Part shown: in pieces, positions 49,984 to 57,962 of the stretch
Layout: each line of letters begins with the position of its first letter
How positions within the stretch are numbered: the stretch's first letter is position 1
Program-made: the position numbers and the translations under genes
The notes under the pieces: model-generated
Database searches by the model: none
The model's input: the letters and a program-made list of their open reading frames with translations, nothing else
What the model was told of the DNA's origin: nothing
Assembly (NCBI RefSeq): GCF_900090195.1
Contig: NZ_LT607803.1
Coordinates: 1,922,001 to 1,986,000 of the forward strand
Direction of reading: 5' to 3'
Length of the DNA: 64,000 nucleotides
Origin: Variovorax sp. HW608
GTDB lineage: Bacteria; Pseudomonadota; Gammaproteobacteria; Burkholderiales; Burkholderiaceae_C

Positions 49984-51592
49984 GAAACTCGTCCTGGCCC
50001 ACTTCTGGGTGGCTTTCGTCGCCTTCCTCGGCGCGCTGGTGCTGGGTGCGTGGCAGATGTACATCCGCAGCCCGCTGTCCACCTGGATCAACAACCCGGA
50101 GCACTACTACCGCTCGGTCACCGCGCATGGCACGGTCATGGCCTACGTCCTGCCGACGCTGGTGGCGATGGGGTTCGGCTACGCCATCAGCGAGCTGGCA
50201 CTGAAGAAGCCCCTCGTCGGCATGCGCTGGGCGTGGACCGGGTTCTGGCTCGTGGTCGTCGGCACGGCGGTGGCTGCCGTGACGATGGGGCTGGGCAAGG
50301 CGTCGGTGCTCTACACCTTCTACCCGCCCATGCTCGGCAGTCCGTTCTACTACCTGGGCGTCGTCCTCGTGGTCGTGGGCTCGTGGATCTGGGTCGCACT
50401 GATGTCGATCAACCTGCGCGCATGGAAGAAAGAGAACCCCGGCATGCCGGTCCCGCTGGCGATGTTCGGCAACGTGGCCGGTGCCTACCTGTGGGCGTGG
50501 ACGTCCCTCGGGGCGGCGATCGAAGTCCTGGTGCTGATCCTGCCGGCATCGCTGGGGCTCACGGACACCATCAACGCCGGTCTGGCGCGGGTCTTCTTCT
50601 CGTGGACGCTGCACGCGATCGTGTATTTCTGGCTGATGCCCTCGTACATCGTGTTCTACACGATCGTGCCGCGCGCCATCGGCGGCAGGCTGTACAGCGA
50701 CACGATGGGGCGCGTGGCGTTCGTGCTCTTCCTCGTGTTCTCGATGCCGATCGGCATCCACCACCTCTTCGCCGACCCGCAGGTGGGCGCGGGCTTCAAG
50801 TTCGTGCATGCGGTGATGACCGCGATGGTGTCGGTGCCGACGCTGCTCACGGTGTTCACCATCGTGGCCTCGGTCGAGATCGCCGGCCGGCTGCGCGGCG
50901 GAAAGGGAGCCTTCGGCTGGCTCCGGGCGCTTCCGTGGGACAACCCGATGATGCTGGCGGTGACCTTCTCGTTCATCATGCTCGGCTTCGGCGGCGCCGG
51001 CGGCATCATCAACATGAGCTACCAGCTCAACGAGACGGTCCACAACACGCAGTGGGTGACCGGGCACTTCCACCTGATCTTCGCCGGCGCGATCGTGCTG
51101 ATGTACTTCATGATCGCCTACGAACTGTGGCCGCAGCTCACGGGCTGCGCGCCGCTGCCGGCCGGGCTCGTCAAGACCCAGATCTGGCTGTGGTTCGTCG
51201 GCATGCTGGTGCTGTCGATGCCGTGGCACCTGGTCGGCCTGCTCGGGATGCCGCGGCGCATGGCCTACTACGACTACACGCATCCCGAGCTTCAGCCGCA
51301 AGCCTGGACCGTCACGATGTCCGCGATCGGCGGCTTCATCCTGCTCGCGTCCGGCATCCTGCTCGTGTACACGCTTGCCACCGCGCGGAAGAAGGAAGGC
51401 GCGGTCGTGGCGCCCTTCAGCTTCAGCCGCACGGCGCATCCGGCAGCGCATACGCCGGTCGCGCTGAACGGCTTCGGCCTCTGGATCGCCATGATGATCG
51501 GCCTCACGATCGTCAACTATGGCTACCCCATCGTGCAGCTGGCTTCGCTGAAGGAAGCCTCCGTGCCGGTCATACCGATCGGGAGCCGATGA
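49970..51592 (+). CDS. Cytochrome c oxidase subunit I, B-type (ba3-like)
   Basis: Integral membrane catalytic subunit of 540 residues with about 13-14 helices that reduces O2 to water. Heme and CuB ligands are present: HGTVMAY (low-spin heme His), HAIVYFWLMPSY (CuB His and Tyr), IHHLFAD (CuB His pair), and GHFHLIFAG (both heme histidines). The order HxxVYFWL resembles ba3 enzymes; where I recall Pro after the first His in ba3 enzymes it has Ala. GTG start at 49970 overlaps subunit II. Together with subunit II and the cytochromes it forms a terminal respiratory oxidase, possibly high-affinity. Confidence 0.94.
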   Translation: MFLAKKLVLAHFWVAFVAFLGALVLGAWQMYIRSPLSTWINNPEHYYRSVTAHGTVMAYVLPTLVAMGFGYAISELALKKPLVGMRWAWTGFWLVVVGTAVAAVTMGLGKASVLYTFYPPMLGSPFYYLGVVLVVVGSWIWVALMSINLRAWKKENPGMPVPLAMFGNVAGAYLWAWTSLGAAIEVLVLILPASLGLTDTINAGLARVFFSWTLHAIVYFWLMPSYIVFYTIVPRAIGGRLYSDTMGRVAFVLFLVFSMPIGIHHLFADPQVGAGFKFVHAVMTAMVSVPTLLTVFTIVASVEIAGRLRGGKGAFGWLRALPWDNPMMLAVTFSFIMLGFGGAGGIINMSYQLNETVHNTQWVTGHFHLIFAGAIVLMYFMIAYELWPQLTGCAPLPAGLVKTQIWLWFVGMLVLSMPWHLVGLLGMPRRMAYYDYTHPELQPQAWTVTMSAIGGFILLASGILLVYTLATARKKEGAVVAPFSFSRTAHPAAHTPVALNGFGLWIAMMIGLTIVNYGYPIVQLASLKEASVPVIPIGSR

Positions 51593-52398
51593 TGAAAGTC
51601 CACGGCATGCCGGGCTGGAGCAATCCATGGTTCCGCAAGAGCATCATCTGGCTGATCGTCCTGACGGTGGGCGCATTCCTGGTGGGCTTCGTGCTGCTGC
51701 CTTCCGCGCACAGCGACTTCAGCGCGAAGGGGCTGTGGGCGAGCATCTGCCGGGCCGCGGGGGTGCCCAGCGACTGGTCGTTCGGCACGGCGCCGCGCCA
51801 GGCCGCCACCGCCACGGACGTGGTGCTGGACCGCACGATGGGCAAGGAAGGCTCGCGGGAGGCGATCGGCCGCGGTGCGACGCTGGCGCTCAACTGCACC
51901 ATGTGCCACGGCGCGCAGGGGATGAGCACCTCCGATGCGCCCAACCTGGCCGGGCAGTACCCGGAAGTGATCATCAAGCAGCTCATGGACTACCGCAGCG
52001 GCAAGCGCGGCAGTCCCATCATGGAGGCGCTTGCGAGGGGCCTGTCGGATGACGACATCGCCGACCTGGCCGCCTACTACGCCTACCTGCCGAAGGCACG
52101 GACCGCGCCGACCACCTACGACGAGGCGCTGCCCGCGCTGGTGCGGGTCGGTTCGCCGCTGCGCAACATCGCACCCTGCGTCTCGTGCCATGGCGGGATC
52201 GACCAGAAGTTCGGCGCTCCGTGGCTCGAAGGCATGCCCAAGGGCTATCTCGAGCAGCAGCTCAGGGCATTCCGCTCGGGCCAGCGCGCCAGTGATCCCG
52301 AGGCAGTGATGCGCAACGTGGCCCGCACGATGACGGATCGGGAAATCGAGGAGGTGTCGGCGTTCTATGCACGAAAGGCCGGCGCTGCCGCGCAGTGA
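51589..52398 (+). CDS. Membrane-anchored diheme cytochrome c
   Basis: c-type cytochrome of 269 residues with an N-terminal anchor helix (IIWLIVLTVGAFLVGFVLLP) and two heme motifs: CTMCH 103-107 and CVSCH 197-201. The repeated c4-like pattern suggests a direct electron donor to the CuA subunit. ATG 51589 overlaps subunit I (ATGA). Last gene of the oxidase cluster. Confidence 0.92.
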   Translation: MMKVHGMPGWSNPWFRKSIIWLIVLTVGAFLVGFVLLPSAHSDFSAKGLWASICRAAGVPSDWSFGTAPRQAATATDVVLDRTMGKEGSREAIGRGATLALNCTMCHGAQGMSTSDAPNLAGQYPEVIIKQLMDYRSGKRGSPIMEALARGLSDDDIADLAAYYAYLPKARTAPTTYDEALPALVRVGSPLRNIAPCVSCHGGIDQKFGAPWLEGMPKGYLEQQLRAFRSGQRASDPEAVMRNVARTMTDREIEEVSAFYARKAGAAAQ

Positions 52399-52436
52399 CC
52401 TCATGGCACCCGGACGCGGCCTCGAAGGAGTCCAGC

Positions 52437-52805
52437 ATGGCACTTGAACACGCCGCCCCGGGCGAGCCCCGCGATGTCCGCCCCTTGGGAGCGGCGCTGG
52501 CCGATCACAAGACGGCAGCGATCTTCAAGTCGCGCCAACTCGAGGTCATGCGTCTGGTCCTGCGGGCCGGCAGGAAGCTGCCGCCTCACAAGGTCCCGGG
52601 CGAAATCACGATCCACTGCATCGAGGGGGCGTTGGTCGTCGGCCTGGAGAGCGGCCCGCGCAAACTCGAGGCGGGCCAGATCCTGTTTCTCCGGGGCGGC
52701 GAATTGCATGATGTCGCCGCCGAGACGGATGCCTCCGCGCTGGTGACGATCGTGCTGCGCGATGGCGATGGCGATGACGCAGGCGCCCCTCCTCAGGTGG
52801 CGTGA
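52437..52805 (+). CDS. Small cupin-domain protein
   Basis: Cytosolic single-cupin protein of 122 residues. The two cupin motifs are 'PPHKVPGEITIHCIEGALVV' (about 45-64) and 'GQILFLRGGELHDVAAE' (about 80-96); the first retains a His likely to bind a metal. Start at ATG 52437 follows AAGGAGTCC; a GTG at 52395 overlaps the cytochrome stop but is less likely. It lies directly downstream of the oxidase cluster and overlaps the convergent hemoglobin gene by 13 bp. Possibly a redox or ligand sensor. Confidence 0.85.
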   Translation: MALEHAAPGEPRDVRPLGAALADHKTAAIFKSRQLEVMRLVLRAGRKLPPHKVPGEITIHCIEGALVVGLESGPRKLEAGQILFLRGGELHDVAAETDASALVTIVLRDGDGDDAGAPPQVA

Positions 52806-53263
52806 CAGCGGTGTTCCTGCGAAGCGCGCGCCGTGTCGGCCGCTTCGGCATGCGCCATCTGGTAGCCGTGCCAGAGTCCGCCCGCCATGCGACGCGCCAG
52901 GTCATCGGCCCGCTGCTGCAGCACGGCGTTGCCCGATTCGGCGGTGGTTTCCCAGAACAGTGCGAGCCAGCGATGAAAGAGCTGCGCCGTGAGGCCGTGG
53001 AGCGCAATGTGCCTCGGCATCGGCGCCCCCTTGTACCGGCCGGTGCCCCGGAGTGCCGACGACCAGAAGTCGACCATCTTTGGAAGGTGCTTGTCCCAGT
53101 CCACCGCATGGGATTCAAAGACCGGCGCCAGGTCCTCGTCGTTGCGGACCTTGGAATAGAAGCGCTGCACGAGGCTGATGACCTCTTCTTCCGTGATGGA
53201 TTCCGGACTCCGCGCAAAAGGACTGATCGTGCGGGATTCCATCAGCTCTTGATCCGAGTACAT
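52793..53263 (-). CDS. Truncated hemoglobin, group III-like
   Basis: Small globin of 156 residues. The proximal histidine is in 'TAQLFHRWLALFWET' (around 95-109) and 'FESHAVDWDKHLPKMVDFW' matches the B-E region of group III truncated hemoglobins. These bind O2 or NO and often accompany respiratory genes. Convergent with the cupin gene, overlapping by 13 bp. ATG 53263 is the first of two possible starts (the other is eight codons in). Its position next to the oxidase suggests a role in NO or O2 handling. Confidence 0.87.
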   Translation of the reverse strand: MYSDQELMESRTISPFARSPESITEEEVISLVQRFYSKVRNDEDLAPVFESHAVDWDKHLPKMVDFWSSALRGTGRYKGAPMPRHIALHGLTAQLFHRWLALFWETTAESGNAVLQQRADDLARRMAGGLWHGYQMAHAEAADTARASQEHRCHAT

Positions 53264-53446
53264 CCGTGTCTCCGTTCTTTTCGCCTGGCCGTCCGCGGGA
53301 GACTAGTGCCTTCGCGGGGCGGCAGTCTTTGACCCAGAGCAACAAAAGCGCACTGCCGTGCCGGCTTCTGTATCCGCATGCAAAGATGCTTCCGGCTGCG
53401 TCGCACGCGTACCCAAAATGCCTCCGATTCCACAACGGAGGTGATC

Positions 53447-54478
53447 ATGAAGATGATGAAAGCAGCAGTGGTGCACGGGTTCGGCGAGCCGCTTCGCATC
53501 GAGGAAGTCCCGGTGCCCGAGGTCCCTGCGGGCCAGGTGCTGGTGAAGGTCGCGGCCTCGGGCGTCTGCCACACCGACCTGCATGCGGCCGACGGCGATT
53601 GGCCGGTGAAGCCCTCGCTGCCCTTCATTCCCGGCCATGAGGGCGTGGGCTACGTCGCCGCGGTGGGCGCCGGGGTGAAGCATGTGAGGGAGGGCGACCG
53701 CGTCGGCGTCCCGTGGCTGCACACCTCCTGCGGGCATTGCGAGCACTGCATCACCGGCTGGGAGACGCTGTGCGATTCGCAGCAGATGACCGGCTACACG
53801 GTCAACGGCGGCTACGCCGAATACGTGCTGGCCGATCCCGGCTACGTGGGCCACCTGCCCGCCAACATCGGGTTCTCGGCGATCGCGCCGATCCTGTGCG
53901 CCGGCGTCACCGTCTACAAGGGACTCAAGGTGCTCGACTGCAAGCCGGGCGAATGGGTGGCGATCTCCGGCGTGGGCGGCCTCGGGCATCTGGCGGTGCA
54001 GTACGCCAAGGCCATGGGATTCCACGTGGCGGCGGTGGACGTGGACGACGCCAAGCTCAAGCTCGCGCAGGAAGTCGGCGCGGACATGGTCGTGAATGCG
54101 GCCACCGGCGATCCGGTGAAGACGCTGCAGCGCGAACTCAAGGGCGCGCATGGCGTCCTGGTGACGGCCGCCGCCCGCAGCGCCTTCGCACAGGGCCTGG
54201 GCATGCTGCACAAGCGCGGAACGATGTCGATGGTGGGCCTGCCGCCGGGCGACTTCGGGCTGCCGATCTTCGACGTGGTGCTCAATGCCAAGACGGTGCG
54301 CGGCTCGATCGTCGGAACGCGCAAGGACTTGCAGGAGGCGCTGGCCTTCGCCGGCGAGGGCAAGGTGCACACCGTGTTCAGCGAGGACCGGATGGAGAAC
54401 ATCAATCCGATCTTCGACCGCTTGCGCAAGGGAGAGATCGAAGGCCGGGTGGTGCTGCGCCTGACCGACGAGCCCTAG
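53447..54478 (+). CDS. Zinc-dependent alcohol dehydrogenase
   Basis: Medium-chain dehydrogenase of 343 residues. Catalytic zinc ligands Cys41 (GVCHTDLH), His64 and Glu65 (GHEGVG); structural zinc cysteines 95, 98, 101 and 109 (CGHCEHCITGWETLC); NAD-binding GVGGLG near 176. The pattern is of AdhP/propanol-preferring type, oxidising ethanol or other primary alcohols. ATG 53447 follows CGGAGGTGATC. Independent promoter presumed upstream of the hemoglobin gene; convergent with the MFS gene (4-bp overlap). Confidence 0.93.
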   Translation: MKMMKAAVVHGFGEPLRIEEVPVPEVPAGQVLVKVAASGVCHTDLHAADGDWPVKPSLPFIPGHEGVGYVAAVGAGVKHVREGDRVGVPWLHTSCGHCEHCITGWETLCDSQQMTGYTVNGGYAEYVLADPGYVGHLPANIGFSAIAPILCAGVTVYKGLKVLDCKPGEWVAISGVGGLGHLAVQYAKAMGFHVAAVDVDDAKLKLAQEVGADMVVNAATGDPVKTLQRELKGAHGVLVTAAARSAFAQGLGMLHKRGTMSMVGLPPGDFGLPIFDVVLNAKTVRGSIVGTRKDLQEALAFAGEGKVHTVFSEDRMENINPIFDRLRKGEIEGRVVLRLTDEP

Positions 54479-55740
54479 CGCGGCCGCGTCTGCTGCAGGC
54501 TGTAGCGCAGCCGGAAGCCTTCGAGCCGCAGCCGCAGGCCGTGGTGCCTGACCAGGTAGCGCAGTCCGATCGCGGCCGAGCAGAGCCCCGCAGCCGCAGC
54601 GACGCCCATCGCCCAGCGCGGGCCGAAGGCATCCGCCACCCAGCCCACCACCGGCGCGCCGATCGGCGTGCTGCCCAGCAGCGTCGCCATCAGGATGGCG
54701 ATGACACGGCCGCGCAACGCCGGCTCGGTGGACAGCTGGACCAGGCTGTTGGTCGAGGTGGTGATCGTCTGCGCGGCGACGCCGGTCACGACCAGCGCGA
54801 TGCCGAAGCCGATGACGTTCGGCATCAGCGCCGCCGCGAGGCAGCCCAGGCCGAACACCGCCGAGCCGACCAGCAGCAGCCCGAAACGCGGCCGGGCCCG
54901 CCCTGCCGCCAGCAGCGCGCCGGTGACCGAGCCGATCGCCATGGTCGACGAGAGCAGGCCGTACTGGCCCGGCCCGCCGTGGAAGGCGCCGACCGACATC
55001 GTCGAGATGAAGATCGGGAAGTTCAGGCCGAAGGTGGCCACGAGGAACAGCATGGCCAGAACGGCGCGCAGGTCGGGGCGGTTCCAGACGTAGCGGAAGC
55101 CTTCCATCAGGCCGGCCTTCTGGCGCCCCGCCGCGTCCCGCCGCGCAAAGAGCTCGCCCTGGCGCAGGCAGGCCAGCGAGATCAGCACCGCCACGAAGGA
55201 CAGCGCATTGAGCAGGAATGCCTCGCCGGGGCCCGTGGCCGCGATCAGCAGTCCGGCCGCCGCGGGCCCCACCATGCGTGCGGCATTGAAGGACGTGGAG
55301 TTGAGCGCCACCGCGTTGGACAGCTCGGCATCCGACACCAGCTCGGCCACGAAGGTCTGACGCGCCGGCGCGTCGAAGGCCGCGACGCAGCCCAGCAGCA
55401 GCGCGAACACGAAGACATGCCACAGCTGGGCCATGCCGCTCACGGTGAGCAGGCCCAGGCCGACCGCCAGCAGGCCCATCGAGGCCTGGGTGGCGATCAG
55501 CAGCTTGCGGCGGTTCAGCCGGTCGGCCGCGAGCCCGGTGAGGGGCAGCAGCGCGAGCTGCGGGCCGAACTGCAGCGCCATCACGATGCCCACCGCGGTC
55601 GCGTTGTGGTTCGTGAGGTGCGTCAGCACCAGCCAGTCCTGCGCGGTGCGCTGCATCCAGGTGCCGACATTGGACACCAGCGCGCCGGCCGCCCACAGGC
55701 GGTAGTTGCGGATGCGAAGGGAGCGGAAGGTGTTGCCCAT
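54475..55740 (-). CDS. MFS transporter, EntS-like exporter
   Basis: Inner-membrane protein of 421 residues with about 12 helices. The MFS loop 'GLAADRLNRRKLLI' between helices 2 and 3, and a second-half 'AGRARPRFGLLLVG', identify the family; the overall pattern resembles the MFS_3 exporters for siderophores or drugs. It starts one base inside the MarR stop (TGATG), so it is co-transcribed with that regulator and probably induced by its ligand. Confidence 0.9.
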   Translation of the reverse strand: MGNTFRSLRIRNYRLWAAGALVSNVGTWMQRTAQDWLVLTHLTNHNATAVGIVMALQFGPQLALLPLTGLAADRLNRRKLLIATQASMGLLAVGLGLLTVSGMAQLWHVFVFALLLGCVAAFDAPARQTFVAELVSDAELSNAVALNSTSFNAARMVGPAAAGLLIAATGPGEAFLLNALSFVAVLISLACLRQGELFARRDAAGRQKAGLMEGFRYVWNRPDLRAVLAMLFLVATFGLNFPIFISTMSVGAFHGGPGQYGLLSSTMAIGSVTGALLAAGRARPRFGLLLVGSAVFGLGCLAAALMPNVIGFGIALVVTGVAAQTITTSTNSLVQLSTEPALRGRVIAILMATLLGSTPIGAPVVGWVADAFGPRWAMGVAAAAGLCSAAIGLRYLVRHHGLRLRLEGFRLRYSLQQTRPR

Positions 55741-56192
55741 CAGTCCTCCAGCAGGCGCTGAAGCAGGCGGACGGCGCCCGCGAGCTGCTTCTGTTCGGCC
55801 GCCGAGTAGCGTGCGGAGATGGTGCGCTGCAGCCAGTCTTCGCGCGCCGCGCGGACCTGCCGGAACACCTTGCGCGTCTGCGCCGTGATTGACAGCAGCG
55901 TGCGGCGGCCGTCGGCCGGATCCGGTGCGCCCTTGACCCAGCCGGCTTCCATCAGCGAGGCGACAGTGGCGCCCATGGACTGCGAGCGCACGCCTTCGGC
56001 CTGCGCCAGTTCGGTCACGGTGGCGGCGTCCTGGCGCTCCAGCCGCAGGAGCACGGCACGCTGCGATTCGGTCCAGTCGGCGACCGAGGCTTCCTGCCGC
56101 AGACGGCGGCGAAGCTGCGACGCGAGCATGCGCAGTTCCACCGCCAGCGCGTGGGCGGTGTCGGTTGCGGGATCGGCGAGGGCGGCGGACAT
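55740..56192 (-). CDS. MarR-family regulator
   Basis: Winged-helix regulator of 150 residues. DNA-binding helices lie around 'TVTELAQAEGVRSQSMGATV' (about 57-76) with the wing 'DGRRTLLSIT'. MarR proteins respond to phenolic or toxic small molecules and control adjacent exporters, as here with the MFS gene. The start at ATG 56192 is chosen over an upstream in-frame ATG at 56393, which would add a long unconserved leader. A perfect palindrome lies 22 bp upstream. Confidence 0.92.
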   Translation of the reverse strand: MSAALADPATDTAHALAVELRMLASQLRRRLRQEASVADWTESQRAVLLRLERQDAATVTELAQAEGVRSQSMGATVASLMEAGWVKGAPDPADGRRTLLSITAQTRKVFRQVRAAREDWLQRTISARYSAAEQKQLAGAVRLLQRLLED

Positions 56193-56213
56193 GTCGTATT
56201 TGGACAGGAAGAC

Positions 56214-56232
56214 TACGAAGTTTAGCTTCGTA
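56214..56232. promoter_or_regulatory. Perfect 7-bp palindrome, MarR operator
   Basis: TACGAAG-TTTAG-CTTCGTA, 22 bp upstream of the marR start. The size, symmetry and position are those of a MarR dimer site that would repress both marR and the exporter. Confidence 0.65.
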
Positions 56233-56822
56233 TCAAAAACCTTGCTCGTCGGCGGCGTCGGCTCAAAAAAGTCTAAAAGGCCAATAAAGAATAAAGTCTG
56301 CCCCGAGCGAAGCCGAATAGATGTTCGTGACGGATCGGCTATCACGGGCACCGTGCCGGCCAAGCGTTTTGACGAAGCCGGAATCACGGACATCAGCTTC
56401 GATTGCTGGATCCGTTTGGGGCCTCTGGTATTTGAGTGTCTGGTGACCCACCTCGCTGGGTTGCAGTCAGACCATCAAACGTCTGCGCGATCAGCGGAGG
56501 AATCGACGGGGGTGACTCATCCAGACTGTTGCGGTCAGTCGCGGCGAGCCCCGGGATGTCGGCTGCTGGTGAGAGCGGAAGTTCGCGCCCTTACTGGCGG
56601 AACGAAGGAGTGCCGTTCCGGAACCGATGCACCTGCCGGGACCGGCTCATATCCGCGCTGAAGCACTCCGCTGAGGAGGCGCCAAGATGCCCCGCGCCGT
56701 CTGAACGGTGCGGTTGAGGCCAGTCTTCTTCGTTGACACGAGCTCGCAAGGTTCGTTGGATTCAACAGCGGACAAGAACTCCATCGCGCTGAGTGCTGAC
56801 CGCTCGTCTCGCTCGGGTTTCC
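56233..56822. other. Noncoding stretch between MarR gene and insertion sequence
   Basis: About 590 bases with no supportable gene. Base composition is mixed and short open frames lack motifs. Apart from the MarR palindrome at its edge I see nothing that identifies it; it may include remnants displaced by the insertion. Confidence 0.4.
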
Positions 56823-56824
56823 TA

Positions 56825-56850
56825 TTGAGGTTTCCGTAATTCATGACATC
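56825..56850. repeat. IS630 terminal inverted repeat, left
   Basis: Begins TTGAGGTTTCCGTAATTC and pairs with the complement of 57897-57922. Immediately inside the TA at 56823-56824. Confidence 0.85.
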
Positions 56851-57843
56851 ACCAAAGCGTGGCCTGCATCCAGCAAGCGGCGATGATCGAGGGGCGCTTC
56901 TGGGCACTCTTGAGCTTGTTGCGCGCGGCGCTGTGAAGCTGGGCGAGGTCGTTGGGGCAATAGTTGGCCAGCGCATGGCGCTTGAGCCAGGCCCACAGGT
57001 ATTCCACCGGATTGAGGTCGGGCGCGTACGGCGGCAGGAACGCGATCTGGATGTGTCCGCCAAGGCTGTCCAGGTAGTCGCGCACCAGGCGACTGCGGTG
57101 CGCCTTCAAACCATCCCAGATGACCAGCAGCGGTTGCTTCAGGTGGGCCTTCAGCGCCTTCAGGAATTCGACAATCTCTTCCTTCTTGATGCTGCCCTCG
57201 TGCAGCCGGAACATGCAGTTGGTGCGCGTGAGTCCGGCGATGACCGAGACGTGAGTCCAGTTGAAATGGAACTGGATGATGGGTGTCTGTCCCCGGGGTG
57301 CCCAGGTGCGCACTCGGGTGGGGCGTTCGCTCAGGCCGGACTCGTCCACGAAGACGATCAGCCGTCCCTGTCGCTGGGCCTTTTTTTGAGGGCCGGCCAG
57401 GTCCTGCGTTTCCAACTGCGCACCGCCTCTTCGTTGCGCTCGATGGCGCGCTTCTCGGGCTTTTGCACACTGAAGCCCAAGCTGCCCAGAATCCGCCAGA
57501 TCTGCGTCTGGCCAAAGCGCACGCCGTACATGCGCTCGATGACAGCGCCCACGCGCTTGAGCGTCCACAACTCGGTGGCAAATCCATGCTCGGTCGGGCT
57601 TTGCAGGAGGACCGCGCGCACGGCTGCCAGTTGCCCCTCATCCAACTGGGCCGGACGCCCGCGTTCGGGCACGGCTCGCAGCGCGTCGATACCGCCTTCA
57701 TCGAGCAGGCGCTTCCATGTGTGCACGGTTTGCCGAGCCACCCCGACAGCCAGCGCTGCTTCGGCACAACTCTTGCCGGCCAGCAGCATTCGCCCGGCCC
57801 GCAATCGCCTCTTCGCCGCCTCGCTCAATCGCTTTTGCACCAT
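56849..57843 (-). CDS. IS630-family transposase (two frames joined by -1 frameshift)
   Basis: The 5' frame (57843 down to about 57380) encodes a helix-turn-helix (AEAALAVGVARQTVHTWKRL) and linker; the 3' frame encodes the DDE catalytic domain with VFVDESG, VIWDGLKAHRS and NPVEYLWAWLK carrying the two Asp and the Glu. The frames overlap at a run of seven A (57382-57388 on the plus strand as T7). A -1 slip there reads through from ...ALKK into KAQRQGRLIVFVDESG, giving about 331 residues, a normal IS630 length. ATG 57843 is the likely start. Confidence 0.85.
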
Positions 57844-57896
57844 GCCGATAGTCTCCAGCGTTGTTCCTGGAGGCATAACGCATGAGGCGCTCAACG

Positions 57897-57922
57897 GTTG
57901 TCATGATTTATGGAAATATCAA
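57897..57922. repeat. IS630 terminal inverted repeat, right
   Basis: Complement reads TTGATATTTCCATAAATC and pairs with the left end. Followed directly by TA (57923-57924). Confidence 0.85.
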
Positions 57923-57962
57923 TAGTGGGTCTCGCGGCGCAACATCCAAGGTGGCGCCGGCG

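Larger units (their letters stand above)
56823..57924 (-). mobile_element. IS630-family insertion sequence with TA target duplication
   Basis: Complete element of about 1.1 kb. Imperfect 26-bp terminal inverted repeats (21 of 26 match): TTGAGGTTTCCGTAATTCAT... at 56825-56850 and its complement at 57897-57922, flanked by TA at 56823-56824 and 57923-57924, the target duplication typical of IS630/Tc1 elements. It encodes one transposase in two overlapping frames. The transposase triad is intact, so the element may be active. Inserted 40 bp from the end of the beta-propeller gene. Confidence 0.9.
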
